Assembly: GCF_014257025.1 (NCBI RefSeq)
Contig: NZ_JACMSF010000022.1
Location: forward strand, 1 to 64,000
Reading direction: 5' to 3'
Origin: Streptomyces cupreus
GTDB lineage: Bacteria; Actinomycetota; Actinomycetes; Streptomycetales; Streptomycetaceae
DNA: 64,000 bases
The position numbers and the translations under genes were made by a program. The notes beneath the pieces are model-generated. The model did no database searches and was not told the DNA's origin. It was given only the letters and a program-made list of their open reading frames with translations. Of the stretch, positions 34,254 through 42,869 are shown piece by piece (position 1 is the first letter of the stretch; each line of letters opens with the position of its first letter).

Positions 34254-35033
34254 CTAGGCGTCCGCGCTGATCTCCACGCCGTCCAGGACGGCCGTCTCGT
34301 CCGCATCCTCCGCCTTTTGCGGGGCCGCCTTGGCCCGTGCCTCCTCGGATGTGCGGTCGCCCTTCTCGGGCGTAACGAATCGATAACCCACGTTCCGGAC
34401 GGTGCCGATCAGCGACTCGTGCTCGGGGCCGAGCTTGGCGCGCAGGCGTCGTACATGCACGTCCACGGTCCGGGTGCCACCGAAGTAGTCGTAGCCCCAG
34501 ACCTCCTGGAGCAGCTGGGCGCGCGTGAAGACGCGGCCCGGGTGCTGCGCGAGGTATTTGAGGAGCTCGAACTCCTTGAAGGTGAGGTCGAGGACCCGTC
34601 CCTTGAGCTTCGCGGAGTAGGTCGCCTCGTCGACGGAGAGGTCGCCGTTGCGGATCTCCATGGGGGAGTCGTCGTTGACGATCTGCTGCCGGCCCATGGC
34701 CAGCCGCAGCCGTGCCTCGACCTCCGCCGGTCCGGCGGTGTCCAGGAGCACGTCGTCGATGCCCCAGTCGGCGGTGACGGCGGCGAGGCCGCCCTCGGTG
34801 ACGACGAGGATGAGCGGACAGCCGGGCCCGGTGGAGCGCAGCAGCTGGCACAGGCTGCGCACCTGCGGCAGATCACGGCGGCCGTCGATCAGGATGACGT
34901 CGGCGCCTGGGGTGTCGACGAGGGCGGGGCCTTCGGCGGGAGCCACTCGCACGTTGTGCAGGAGCAGGCCGAGGGCCGGAAGCACCTCCGTCGACGGCTG
35001 GAGGGCATTGGTCAGGAGCAGCAGAGAACTCAT
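34254..35033 (-). CDS. glnR: Nitrogen regulator GlnR
   Basis: The product has 259 residues, an orphan OmpR-type regulator. The N-terminal receiver-like domain has the atypical pocket ADVILIDGRRDLPQV, whose Asp is structural rather than a kinase target in known GlnR. The C-terminal winged helix shows TFKEFELLKYLAQHPGRVFT and RTVDVHVRRLRAKLG. No kinase is adjacent, as expected. It controls ammonium assimilation genes (glnA, amtB) elsewhere. Its RBS is gaggagg 10-16 bases before the ATG. Confidence 0.95.
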   Translation of the reverse strand: MSSLLLLTNALQPSTEVLPALGLLLHNVRVAPAEGPALVDTPGADVILIDGRRDLPQVRSLCQLLRSTGPGCPLILVVTEGGLAAVTADWGIDDVLLDTAGPAEVEARLRLAMGRQQIVNDDSPMEIRNGDLSVDEATYSAKLKGRVLDLTFKEFELLKYLAQHPGRVFTRAQLLQEVWGYDYFGGTRTVDVHVRRLRAKLGPEHESLIGTVRNVGYRFVTPEKGDRTSEEARAKAAPQKAEDADETAVLDGVEISADA

Positions 35034-35281
35034 ACGTCTGGTTCCTCCTCGGTCCCTGCGAGGACGTTTGCGGCACTGCGGTACAGCCCTGCGATCCCGG
35101 GGCCCCGTACACCTGCGGTTTCCCGCGTCGTATACAACGCTTCCGAAAGCACAAAAGGACCCGGGGGCTACGCTGCCCGAGTCCTCTGCCCAGCAGAATA
35201 GCCCACATGAGGACTGGTCCGGCAGGTCATGTGGCGCGTTCGAGGTCTGTTCCGAACTCTGAGACGCACAGACGTACCCCT

Positions 35282-36079
35282 ATGCGGACGTTTCTGCGTA
35301 CGGAAGACGGAGTGACGATCGATTCCGTATACGAACCGGGTGCGCTCGTATACGACGCCGGAACTCCACCTTCCGGTGACCTGGTGTTCGTGATCGCGCA
35401 CGGTTTCACCGGCGATGTGGACCGCCCGCACGTGCGACGCGTGGCGACGGCGTTCGCGCAGTACGGCGCCGTGGTCACGTTCTCCTTCCGGGGGCACGGG
35501 CGCTCGGGCGGGCGGTCGACGGTGGGGGACAAGGAGGTGCTCGATCTGGCGGCCGCGGTGACGTGGGCGCGGGAGTTCGGGCACGCGCGCGTGGCGACGG
35601 TGGGGTTCTCCATGGGCGGGTCCGTGGTGCTGCGGCACGGGGCGCTGTACGGACCGGAGGGCTCGATGCGCGAGGGGCGCACGGAAGCGTGTACGGACGC
35701 GGTGGTTTCGGTCAGTGCCCCCGCCCGTTGGTACTACCGCGGTACGGCCCCTATGCGGCGTCTGCACTGGCTGGTAACCCGCCCCGAGGGCCGCCTCGTG
35801 GGCCGCTACGGACTCCGGACCCGCATCCACCACCGTGAGTGGAGCCCGGTCCCGCTCTCCCCGGTGGAGTCGGTGCCCGGGATCGCGCCGACCCCGCTGC
35901 TGATCGTGCACGGCGACCGCGACGGCTACTTCCCCGTCGACCACCCGCGCATGCTGGCCGAGGCCGCCGGTGACCGAGGCGAACTCTGGCTGGAGCCCGG
36001 CATGGGCCATGCCGAGCACGCGGCCGCCGACGAGCTGCTGGCCCGGATCGGTCGCTGGGCTGTCGGCCGGGCGGGCTAG
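35282..36079 (+). CDS. Alpha/beta hydrolase
   Basis: The product has 265 residues. It has the alpha/beta-hydrolase order: oxyanion region FVIAHGFTG, nucleophile elbow GFSMGGS, acid in VHGDRDGYFP and catalytic His in PGMGHAEHA. ATG at 35282 is preferred because similarity to the fold starts there; ATG at 35207 would add 25 residues of unstructured sequence. It is divergent from glnR and 38 bp upstream of a MoaD-like gene. Substrate unknown. Confidence 0.82.
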   Translation: MRTFLRTEDGVTIDSVYEPGALVYDAGTPPSGDLVFVIAHGFTGDVDRPHVRRVATAFAQYGAVVTFSFRGHGRSGGRSTVGDKEVLDLAAAVTWAREFGHARVATVGFSMGGSVVLRHGALYGPEGSMREGRTEACTDAVVSVSAPARWYYRGTAPMRRLHWLVTRPEGRLVGRYGLRTRIHHREWSPVPLSPVESVPGIAPTPLLIVHGDRDGYFPVDHPRMLAEAAGDRGELWLEPGMGHAEHAAADELLARIGRWAVGRAG

Positions 36080-36117
36080 CCTGGGCCCTGTCGACAGCCG
36101 AAGGACAGAGGAACGGG

Positions 36118-36372
36118 ATGGCAAAGGTCACGGTGCGCTACTGGGCCGCCGCGAAGGCCGCGGCCGGGGTCGCCGAGGAGCCGTACGACGCGGCCACGCT
36201 CGCCGACGCGCTCGCCGCGGTGCGTGAGCGACACCCCGGGGAGCTGGCGCGCGTCCTGCTGCGGTGCTCCTTCCTCATCGACGGTGACCCCGTGGGCACC
36301 CGCGGGCATGAGACGGTACGGCTGGCCGACGGCGGCACGGTCGAGGTGCTCCCGCCGTTCGCAGGAGGATGA
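36118..36372 (+). CDS. MoaD/ThiS-family sulfur-carrier protein
   Basis: The product has 84 residues with a ubiquitin-like fold. It begins MAKVTVRYWAAAKAAAGVAE and ends with VEVLPPFAGG, the terminal Gly-Gly that is adenylated and thiocarboxylated. It is probably the small subunit of molybdopterin synthase or a related sulfur donor. The next gene starts 3 bp after its stop. A rhodanese operon lies about 2 kb downstream. Confidence 0.88.
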   Translation: MAKVTVRYWAAAKAAAGVAEEPYDAATLADALAAVRERHPGELARVLLRCSFLIDGDPVGTRGHETVRLADGGTVEVLPPFAGG

Positions 36373-36375
36373 GCG

Positions 36376-37473
36376 ATGACCAACCAGCCGTATCAGGGGC
36401 CGTACGACGGTCAGTACGACGCCTACGACCCCTACGGGCAGCAGCAGGCGCCGGCACAGCAGGGGTGGCAGGGGTACGAGGACCCGCAGGCCGCCCAGCA
36501 GTACACCCAGCAGTGGCAGGGGCAGACCTGGGAGACCCAGGTCCAGGCACCGGCGTCGGCGGCGGAGACGGCGTATCTGCCCCAGCAGGGGTACGAGCCG
36601 TACGCCGCCCCGCTCCCCCCGGAGACCCCCGCCCCGGAACCGGCCTGGACCCCGCCCGCGGCCCCTGCCCCCGCGCCTGAGGAGTCGGGCTACGGCCCGG
36701 CCACCCTCGGCGGCAACGCCCGGGTCACCGACGCCCAGCGGGCGCGTCAGGAGGGCCGTTCCCCGATCATCGAGCCGGGCATGCAGCCGGCGGCGCTGAC
36801 GGCACTGCTGGGACTGCTGCTGTCGGGCACGGCCGCGATCGGCACGTACGCCCTGCTGGTCCCGCTGGTCGTCCTCCAGGCCGTCACCGCGGCCGGCTGG
36901 TTCCGGCTGAACGGCATGTGGCCGGCCCGCCAGGGCATCGCGCTGGCCTTCGCGGGCGCGCTGACGGCGGACGTGGCGCTCCTGGTGGCGGGACGCGCCC
37001 CCTCGGCGATCCTCGGCACGCTCGGCGTCTGGGTCCTGCTGGCCCTGGTCCTCCAGCTCCGCTCCCACGCCGACCCGGACGAGCGCATGTACGGCCTGAT
37101 GGCGACGGTCGCCTCGGCGGCCCTGTCCATCGTGGCGGCCGGCTACCTGGCGGCGGAGGCCGACGCGGTGACGGTGGGCGCGGCGGCGGTGGCCGTGGCC
37201 CTGCTGGCCCGAGCCCTCCCGCTCCCCACCCCGGCCTCCGTGATCGTCTCCCTCCTCGCGGCGGCGGGCGCGGGCATCGCGGTCGGCGGCATGACGGACG
37301 TGGGACCCGAGGGCGCCCTGCTCGGCGCGGCGGCGGCCATCTGCGCCCTGATCGGCCACCGCGTGGCGAGCTACGACTACCCGTCGAGATTCGTCCACTT
37401 CACGGCGGGAGTGGCATTGCCGCTGGCGGCTGCGGCTCCGGCGGTCTATGTGCTGGGGCGGGCGCTGGGGTAG
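36376..37473 (+). CDS. Integral membrane protein with Gln/Tyr/Pro-rich N-terminus
   Basis: The product has 365 residues. The first 110 are disordered, rich in Gln, Tyr and Pro (YGQQQAPAQQGWQGYEDPQA). The remainder has about eight hydrophobic segments (LTALLGLLLSGTAAIGTYAL; SVIVSLLAAAGAGIAVGG). No family is recognised beyond a general Streptomyces membrane protein. It starts 3 bp after the MoaD-like gene, so it is co-transcribed, but no functional link is evident. Confidence 0.8.
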   Translation: MTNQPYQGPYDGQYDAYDPYGQQQAPAQQGWQGYEDPQAAQQYTQQWQGQTWETQVQAPASAAETAYLPQQGYEPYAAPLPPETPAPEPAWTPPAAPAPAPEESGYGPATLGGNARVTDAQRARQEGRSPIIEPGMQPAALTALLGLLLSGTAAIGTYALLVPLVVLQAVTAAGWFRLNGMWPARQGIALAFAGALTADVALLVAGRAPSAILGTLGVWVLLALVLQLRSHADPDERMYGLMATVASAALSIVAAGYLAAEADAVTVGAAAVAVALLARALPLPTPASVIVSLLAAAGAGIAVGGMTDVGPEGALLGAAAAICALIGHRVASYDYPSRFVHFTAGVALPLAAAAPAVYVLGRALG

Positions 37474-37591
37474 CGAGTTCGCCTGTCACAGCTGATCGAC
37501 AAAACCCAGGACCCCCCACTTGGCGGGGTTACGCTCCCCCCAAGGGCGGCCACCCGGTCGTCGTGGCCGCCTAGGTGGGGGAACACCGAAG

Positions 37592-38329
37592 ATGCGCGCA
37601 ACGCGGATACTGCTGATCGTCGTCGTCATCCTCGGCGGCCTGTTCGTGCTCGCCGACCGGCTCGCCGTCGGATTCGCCGAGGACGAGGCCGCCGAGAAGC
37701 TGAAGACCACGGAGAACCTCGCCGCCACCCCGGACGTGTCCATCAAGGGCTTCCCTTTCCTCACCCAGGTGGCCGGCGGTGAGCTGGACGACGTCGAGGT
37801 CGGCATAGAGGACTACGAGGCCACGACCGGCGACAGCGGCGAGACCATCCGCATCGACGGCCTCAAGGCGAACATGAAGGGCGTGCAGTTCTCCGGCGAC
37901 TACAGCTCCGCCACCGCCGCCACCGCCACCGGCACCGCCTCCATCAGCTACGACGAGCTGCTCAAGACCGCCCGGTCGGAGCCCACCGAGGTCGGCCCCG
38001 GCGTCACCGCCCATGTCGTCGGCCTCTCCGACGGCGGCAACGGCCGGATCAAGGTCGCCGTCGAGGCCACCGTCCTCGGTGTGAAGCTGCCCAACCCCGT
38101 CCACGTGCTCAGCTCGGTGACCGCCGAGGGCGACAGGGTCAAGGTGCACGCCGACTCGCTGCCCTCCTTCGGCGGCGTCGACATCGCCGAGTCCAGGGCG
38201 CGGGACATCACCGACTTCGAGCAGCGGATCGACGGCCTGCCCGGCGGCATCCAGCTGGACAAGGTCGAGGCGGCGAAGAACGGCGTGGAGATCACGGTGA
38301 AGGGTTCGAACGTCCGACTCGCGGGGTAA
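37592..38329 (+). CDS. LmeA-like (DUF2993) exported protein
   Basis: The product has 245 residues. A short N-terminal membrane helix (ATRILLIVVVILGGLFVLAD) is followed by the DUF2993 domain with VSIKGFPFLTQVAGGELDDV, the same hallmark phrase as in the protein encoded at 23603. ATG at 37592 follows ggtggggg; it lies just after a GGCGGCCAC/GTGGCCGCC inverted repeat at about 37545-37571. A lipid-handling role at the cell envelope is inferred from mycobacterial LmeA. Confidence 0.82.
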   Translation: MRATRILLIVVVILGGLFVLADRLAVGFAEDEAAEKLKTTENLAATPDVSIKGFPFLTQVAGGELDDVEVGIEDYEATTGDSGETIRIDGLKANMKGVQFSGDYSSATAATATGTASISYDELLKTARSEPTEVGPGVTAHVVGLSDGGNGRIKVAVEATVLGVKLPNPVHVLSSVTAEGDRVKVHADSLPSFGGVDIAESRARDITDFEQRIDGLPGGIQLDKVEAAKNGVEITVKGSNVRLAG

Positions 38330-38527
38330 TACGGCCCTTGGTGAACCCCGGGTGTCCGAAAGGCGAGACGGCGCCGTCCGCACCGTAGATGTGACGACGG
38401 ATACACGCCCCGAGAAGCCGTACGGGGCGGGCCTCGATACCTCACTCATCCCGCATCCCGGACGATCGCGTCTCAGTATGCGACACACCGGTGACACGCG
38501 TGCCCGTCCCTCCCTACGATCGCAGCT

Positions 38528-38608
38528 ATGAAGCGACAGGCGGATCTCACGAAGCGGCGGGCAGTAGACCTGTGCCGCGTCGCCGCCATGCTCTGTCGCC
38601 CCTTCTGA
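38528..38608 (+). CDS. 26-residue cysteine-containing leader peptide
   Basis: The frame reads MKRQADLTKRRAVDLCRVAA and then MLCRPF before TGA, 128 bp upstream of the rhodanese gene. The phrase (R)RAVDLCRVAAMLC matches the RR-x-VDLxRVxxxxC pattern of short leader peptides placed before sulfur-assimilation genes in Streptomyces. Cysteine codons lie at positions 16 and 23. In mycobacteria comparable Cys-bearing upstream ORFs attenuate downstream genes according to cysteine supply. The spacer contains short hairpins such as gccctg-cc-cagggc. Confidence 0.75.
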   Translation: MKRQADLTKRRAVDLCRVAAMLCRPF

Positions 38609-38736
38609 GCGAAGAGCACCGACTCCTCGCATTCCCCGCCGCCCTGCCCAGGGCACACGTGCGCCGTCGCACCCGTGAACGCGCGCATCCATCCCACTCG
38701 CACGCCCCGCCGCAACTGCCCCGGAGGAGAAAGAGC

Positions 38737-39582
38737 ATGAGCCGCAGCGACGTCCTGGTCGACGCCGACTGGCTCCAGGAGCACCTGGACGACAGCAGCA
38801 TCGCGATCGTGGAGGTGGACGAGGACACGTCCGCCTACGAGAAGAACCACATCAAGAACGCGATCCGCATCGACTGGACCAAGGACCTGCAGGACCCGGT
38901 CCGCCGCGACTTCATCGACCAGGAGGGCTTCGAGAAGCTCCTGTCGGCGAAGGGCATCGCCAACGACACGCTGGTGATCCTCTACGGCGGGAACAACAAC
39001 TGGTTCGCCTCGTACGCCTACTGGTACTTCAAGCTCTACGGCCACGACAACGTCAAGCTTCTCGACGGTGGCCGCAAGAAGTGGGAGCTGGACGCCCGCG
39101 AGCTGGTCGACGGCACCGAGGTGCCCGAGCGCCCGGCGACCGAGTACAAGGCCAAGGCCCAGGACACCTCGATCCGCGCCTTCCGTGACGACGTGGTGGC
39201 GGCCATCGGCTCGCAGAACCTGGTCGACGTCCGTTCGCCCGACGAGTTCTCCGGCAAGCTGCTCGCCCCGGCCCACCTGCCGCAGGAGCAGTCCCAGCGC
39301 CCGGGCCACGTCCCGACCGCCCGCAACATCCCGTGGTCGAAGAACGCCAACGACGATGGCACCTTCAAGTCGGACGACGCGCTCAAGGAGCTCTACGCCG
39401 ACGAGCAGGTGGACCTGGCCAAGGACACCATCGCCTACTGCCGCATCGGTGAGCGCTCCGCGCTGACCTGGTTCGTGCTGCACGAGCTGCTCGGCGTGGA
39501 GAACGTCAAGAACTACGACGGCTCCTGGACCGAGTACGGCTCCCTCGTCGGCGTGCCGATCGAGCTCGGCGCCAACAAGTAA
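38737..39582 (+). CDS. Thiosulfate sulfurtransferase (rhodanese), CysA2/SseA-like
   Basis: The product has 281 residues and two rhodanese domains. The second carries the active loop IAYCRIGERSALTW, whose Cys holds the persulfide. Flanking motifs VDVRSPDEFSG and HVPTARNIPW are typical. It moves sulfane sulfur to acceptors in the cytoplasm. ATG at 38737 follows ggaggagaaag. It is followed 33 bp later by a DUF1416 (SseC-like) gene, the same pair as cysA2-sseC2 of M. tuberculosis. A leader peptide upstream implies control by cysteine. Confidence 0.92.
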   Translation: MSRSDVLVDADWLQEHLDDSSIAIVEVDEDTSAYEKNHIKNAIRIDWTKDLQDPVRRDFIDQEGFEKLLSAKGIANDTLVILYGGNNNWFASYAYWYFKLYGHDNVKLLDGGRKKWELDARELVDGTEVPERPATEYKAKAQDTSIRAFRDDVVAAIGSQNLVDVRSPDEFSGKLLAPAHLPQEQSQRPGHVPTARNIPWSKNANDDGTFKSDDALKELYADEQVDLAKDTIAYCRIGERSALTWFVLHELLGVENVKNYDGSWTEYGSLVGVPIELGANK

Positions 39583-39615
39583 GCCCCCGACCTTCAAGAC
39601 CTCTGGAGAAACAGC

Positions 39616-39903
39616 ATGTGTGGAGCGAAGGCCGGCGGCCCCGACGCCTCGACGATCAAGCCCGGTGAGACCACGATCCAGGGCCAGGTGACCAAGGACG
39701 GCGAGCCGGTGGTCGGCTACGTCCGTCTGCTGGACTCGACCGGCGAGTTCACCGCGGAGGTCCCCACCTCCGCCACGGGCCAGTTCCGCTTCTACGCGGC
39801 CGAGGGCACGTGGACCGTCCGGGCGCTGGTGCCCGGCGCCACGGCCGACCGTACCGTCGTCGCCCAGCAGGGCGGCCTGGCGGAGGTCGCGATCGCGGTC
39901 TGA
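39616..39903 (+). CDS. DUF1416 protein, SseC-like
   Basis: The product has 95 residues. It starts MCGAKAGGPDAS and contains a transthyretin-like beta region (GETTIQGQVTKDGEPVVGYV; GQFRFYAAEGTWTVRALVPG). It is always next to rhodanese genes in actinobacteria and is thought to work in thiosulfate/sulfur transfer; the mechanism is unknown. It ends the operon, followed by a strong terminator. Confidence 0.88.
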   Translation: MCGAKAGGPDASTIKPGETTIQGQVTKDGEPVVGYVRLLDSTGEFTAEVPTSATGQFRFYAAEGTWTVRALVPGATADRTVVAQQGGLAEVAIAV

Positions 39904-39916
39904 GTCACCCCTGAAC

Positions 39917-39967
39917 GGCCGAAGGGCCGCACCCCCGGGTTGGACGCCGGGGTGCGGCCCTTCGGCC
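39917..39967. terminator. Terminator after the rhodanese operon
   Basis: A long hairpin pairs the arm beginning ggccgaagggccgcac (39917) with its complement ending gtgcggcccttcggcc (39967). The stem is at least 16 bp and lies 14 bp after the DUF1416 stop. Confidence 0.88.
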
Positions 39968-39979
39968 TACCCTGGACGT

Positions 39980-40243
39980 ATGTACGCGCGGCGGCGTCAT
40001 TTGTACTTCGCCATGATGGGCACCTGTATCGCGCTGTTCGTCCTGGCCTGGGCCGTCGTACGCCTGTGGTCGGTCCCGGTGGCGGTGGGCATGTGCGTGG
40101 TGGCGATGGTGATCCCACCCCTGGCCGCGATGATCGCCAACCGCCGAGGCCCCGACGACCGCTGGTGGGACGATCCCTCCGGCGACCCCAAGTCCGACGA
40201 GTGGTGGGACGAACTGGACGGCAAGAAGCGCCCGAGTCAGTAG
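39980..40243 (+). CDS. DUF3099 small membrane protein
   Basis: The product has 87 residues. It starts MYARRRHLYFAMMGTCIALF and has two membrane helices (ALFVLAWAVVRLW; VAVGMCVVAMVIPPLAAMIA). The acidic Trp-rich tail DDRWWDDPSGDPKSDEWWDE is typical of DUF3099. Function unknown. It overlaps the convergent DsrE gene by 7 bp at the stop codons. Confidence 0.82.
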   Translation: MYARRRHLYFAMMGTCIALFVLAWAVVRLWSVPVAVGMCVVAMVIPPLAAMIANRRGPDDRWWDDPSGDPKSDEWWDELDGKKRPSQ

Positions 40244-40599
40244 ACGAGCGCCTGCGTCTCGTCCCCCAGCGCCTCCTGTACGAACACCTGCGCGCCCGCG
40301 ATCCTTACGCCCTCGATGACGTCCTTCTCGGTGATGTCCCGCCGGGCCGCGCACTGGGTGCACAGGGTCAGGCGGCCGCCCGCGAGGACCGACTCGATCA
40401 GGTCGGGCAGCGGGGCCGCGTGCGGCAGTTCGAACTCGGCGGCCCGGTCCGGTAGGGCGAACCACGCGGACTCCCCGGTCAGCCATACGGAGACCTCGAC
40501 CCCACTGGCCACGGCCACCGCCGCCACCGTGAACGCCTGCGAGCAGCGCTCGGGGGCGTCCGCCCCGGCCGTCACCTTGATCACGAGCTTCTTCGCCAT
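40237..40599 (-). CDS. DsrE-family protein
   Basis: The product has 120 residues. It begins MAKKLVIKVTAGADAPERCS and has the DsrE/TusD fold pattern. LTLCTQCAARRDI holds a Cys pair that could relay sulfur, and a late strand reads GVRIAGAQVFVQEAL. With the rhodanese and MoaD-like proteins nearby it makes a loose sulfur-transfer neighbourhood. Its exact role is unknown. Confidence 0.78.
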   Translation of the reverse strand: MAKKLVIKVTAGADAPERCSQAFTVAAVAVASGVEVSVWLTGESAWFALPDRAAEFELPHAAPLPDLIESVLAGGRLTLCTQCAARRDITEKDVIEGVRIAGAQVFVQEALGDETQALVY

Positions 40600-40725
40600 G
40601 ACGGAATCGTAATCAACTCCCGCACGACCAGATCTGAGCCGACCTCGCCAAGTGGGCCGGGCCCCGGCCGCGTAAGCTGGGGCCGGCCTTGTGCAATCGC
40701 CCTGTAGCTCACCAAGGAGCGTCCC

Positions 40726-40824
40726 GTGATCATCTTCTTCGAGATCCTGCTGGTTCTGGTCGCCGTCGGCGTCCTCGGCTTCGCCGGACTGACCGTGAAG
40801 AAGCTGTACCAGGGCCAGCGCTGA
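40726..40824 (+). CDS. 32-residue hydrophobic membrane peptide
   Basis: GTG-initiated: the first part is IIFFEILLVLVAVGVLGFAG, one membrane helix, ending in a basic tail LTVKKLYQGQR. A strong aaggagc lies 6-12 bases before the start. It lies 23 bp upstream of the nitrobindin-like gene, so it is probably co-transcribed. The sequence looks like a conserved Streptomyces micro-protein; function unknown. Confidence 0.7.
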   Translation: MIIFFEILLVLVAVGVLGFAGLTVKKLYQGQR

Positions 40825-40847
40825 CCCACGTCTAGGAACTGCCACTC

Positions 40848-41423
40848 ATGATCGAGATCCCCTCCGACCTCCACAAGGACCTCGTCCCGCTCGCCTTCCT
40901 GCTCGGCAACTGGGCCGGTGCGGGCGTGCACGACTTCCCCGGCTCCGAGAAGTGCAACTTCGGTCAGGAGGTCACCTTCACGCATGACGGCAGGGACTTC
41001 CTGGAGTACCAGTCCCACACCTGGGTGCTGGACAACGACGGGAACAAGGTCAGGCCCCTGGAGTCCGAGCACGCCTTCTGGCGGATCGACGCCGACCGCA
41101 AGGTCGAGGTGACGATGACCCGCGACGACGGTGTCATCGAGATCTGGTACGGCGAGCTGGCCGACAAGAAGCCCCAGATCGACCTGGTCACGGACGCGGT
41201 GGCCCGCACGGCCGCCTCCAGCCCCTACACCGGCGGCAAGCGTCTGTACGGCTACGTCAAGAGCGACCTGATGTGGGTCGGCGAGAAGCAGACCCCCGAG
41301 GTCGAGCTGCGCCCCTACATGTCCGCGCACCTGAAGAAGGTCGTCACCCCGGAGGACGTCGAACGCTGGGCCAAGGCCCTCCCGGACGACATGCCGGACG
41401 ACGGGATCGCTTTCTTCAAGTAG
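40848..41423 (+). CDS. Nitrobindin-like heme-binding (FABP-fold) protein
   Basis: The product has 191 residues. The GxWxGxG motif (LLGNWAGAGVHDFPG) near residue 23 and the beta-barrel strand pattern (FTHDGRDFLEYQSHTWVLD; HAFWRIDADRKVEVTM) identify the nitrobindin family. Members bind ferric heme and react with NO or peroxynitrite. It precedes nur by 16 bp. The mycobacterial homologue Rv0813c also lies near rhodanese and DUF1416 genes. Confidence 0.88.
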   Translation: MIEIPSDLHKDLVPLAFLLGNWAGAGVHDFPGSEKCNFGQEVTFTHDGRDFLEYQSHTWVLDNDGNKVRPLESEHAFWRIDADRKVEVTMTRDDGVIEIWYGELADKKPQIDLVTDAVARTAASSPYTGGKRLYGYVKSDLMWVGEKQTPEVELRPYMSAHLKKVVTPEDVERWAKALPDDMPDDGIAFFK

Positions 41424-41439
41424 TTCTAGACTCGTCGGT

Positions 41440-41889
41440 GTGGTGAGCACCGACTGGAAGAGCGACCTCAGGCAGCGTGGCTACCGGCTGACGCCGCAGC
41501 GGCAACTCGTGCTCGAAGCCGTGGACACCCTTGAGCATGCGACCCCCGACGACATCCTCGTGGAAGTGAGGAAGACGGCGTCGGGGGTCAATATTTCGAC
41601 GGTGTACCGGACCCTTGAGCTGCTGGAGGAGCTCGGGCTCGTCAGCCATGCGCATCTGGGGCACGGTGCGCCGACGTACCACCTCGCCGACCGGCACCAC
41701 CACCTCCACCTCGTGTGCCGCGACTGCACCAATGTGATCGAGGCGGATGTGTCGGTGGCCGCCGAGTTCACGGCCAAGCTGCGGGACACCTTCGGCTTCG
41801 AGACCGATATGAAGCACTTCGCGATCTTCGGGCGGTGCAAGGACTGCGCCAGGAAGAGCTCACTGAAGAATTCAACTACCGAGTCGTAG
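41440..41889 (+). CDS. nur: Fur-family nickel-responsive regulator Nur
   Basis: The product has 149 residues. The winged helix (RGYRLTPQRQLVLEAVDTLE; INISTVYRTLELLEELGLV with V for I) is followed by a His-rich metal site (HLGHGAPTYHLADRHHHLHL) and two CxxC zinc sites (CRDC, CKDC). The sequence closely resembles S. coelicolor Nur as I remember it, which senses nickel and controls sodF/sodN and nickel uptake. Starts at GTG 41440 or 41443. It lies between a nitrobindin-like gene and ygfZ. Confidence 0.92.
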   Translation: MVSTDWKSDLRQRGYRLTPQRQLVLEAVDTLEHATPDDILVEVRKTASGVNISTVYRTLELLEELGLVSHAHLGHGAPTYHLADRHHHLHLVCRDCTNVIEADVSVAAEFTAKLRDTFGFETDMKHFAIFGRCKDCARKSSLKNSTTES

Positions 41890-41899
41890 GCTTACGTCC

Positions 41900-42865
41900 A
41901 TGAAGAGCCCTCTGCTGACCCTGCCCGGCGCCGTCCCCGCCGAGGGCGTGGACGAAGGCGTCGCCGCCCACTACGGCGATCTGTTCCGCGAGCAGCGCGC
42001 CCTCGCCGACGGCGCCGGTTTCGTCGACCTCTCGCACCGCGGGGTCGTCACCGTGACCGGTGAGGACCGGCTGAGCTGGTTGCATCTGCTGCTCACCCAG
42101 CACGTCAGCGATCTGCCCGCCGGCGAGGCCACCGAGGCGCTGATCCTCTCCGCGCACGGCCACATCGAGCACGCGCTGTACCTGGTGGACGACGGCACGA
42201 CGGTGTGGGCCCATGTCGAGCCCGGCACCCAGGAAGCGCTGATCGCGTACCTGGAGTCGATGAAGTTCTTCTACCAGGTCGAGGTCACCGACCGGACCGC
42301 CGACTTCGCCGTGGTGCACCTGCCCGCCGGGTCCATCGCCGAGGTCCCCGAGGGCATCGTCGTACGCGAGACGGCGTACGGCCGTGATCTGTTCCTGCCG
42401 CGCGCGGACCTGGAGTCGTACGCCGAGAAGGCCGGTCCCGCGGCCGGGCTGCTCGCCTACGAGGCCCTGCGCGTCGAGCACCACCGCCCGCGCCTCGGCT
42501 TCGAGACCGACCACCGCACGATCCCGCACGAGCTGGGCTGGATCGGCACCGCGGTGCACCTGCAGAAGGGCTGCTACCGGGGCCAGGAGACGGTCGCCCG
42601 GGTCCAGAACCTCGGCAAGCCGCCGCGCCGGCTGGTCTTCCTCCACCTCGACGGCAGCGAGGTCCATCTGCCGGCCGCCGGCACGGAGATCCGGCTCGCG
42701 GACGAGGGGCCCGACGGCCGGAAGATCGGCTTCATCACGACCTCGGTACGCCACCACGAGCTGGGTCCTGTCGCGCTCGCGCTGGTGAAGCGGAATGTGC
42801 CGACGGACGCGCCGCTGATGGCCGGGGAGACGGCGGCGGCACAGGAAGTCGTCGTGGAGCCGTAG
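41900..42865 (+). CDS. ygfZ: YgfZ/GcvT-fold folate-binding protein
   Basis: The product has 321 residues. The YgfZ signature KGCYRGQETVARVQN lies near residue 223, and the GcvT-like start (YGDLFREQRALADGAGFVDL) is present. YgfZ proteins support assembly or repair of Fe-S enzymes in a folate-dependent way. Its ATG is 10 bp after the nur stop, so it may be co-transcribed. It is convergent with dtd, 4 bp apart. Confidence 0.9.
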   Translation: MKSPLLTLPGAVPAEGVDEGVAAHYGDLFREQRALADGAGFVDLSHRGVVTVTGEDRLSWLHLLLTQHVSDLPAGEATEALILSAHGHIEHALYLVDDGTTVWAHVEPGTQEALIAYLESMKFFYQVEVTDRTADFAVVHLPAGSIAEVPEGIVVRETAYGRDLFLPRADLESYAEKAGPAAGLLAYEALRVEHHRPRLGFETDHRTIPHELGWIGTAVHLQKGCYRGQETVARVQNLGKPPRRLVFLHLDGSEVHLPAAGTEIRLADEGPDGRKIGFITTSVRHHELGPVALALVKRNVPTDAPLMAGETAAAQEVVVEP

Positions 42866-42869
42866 ATCC

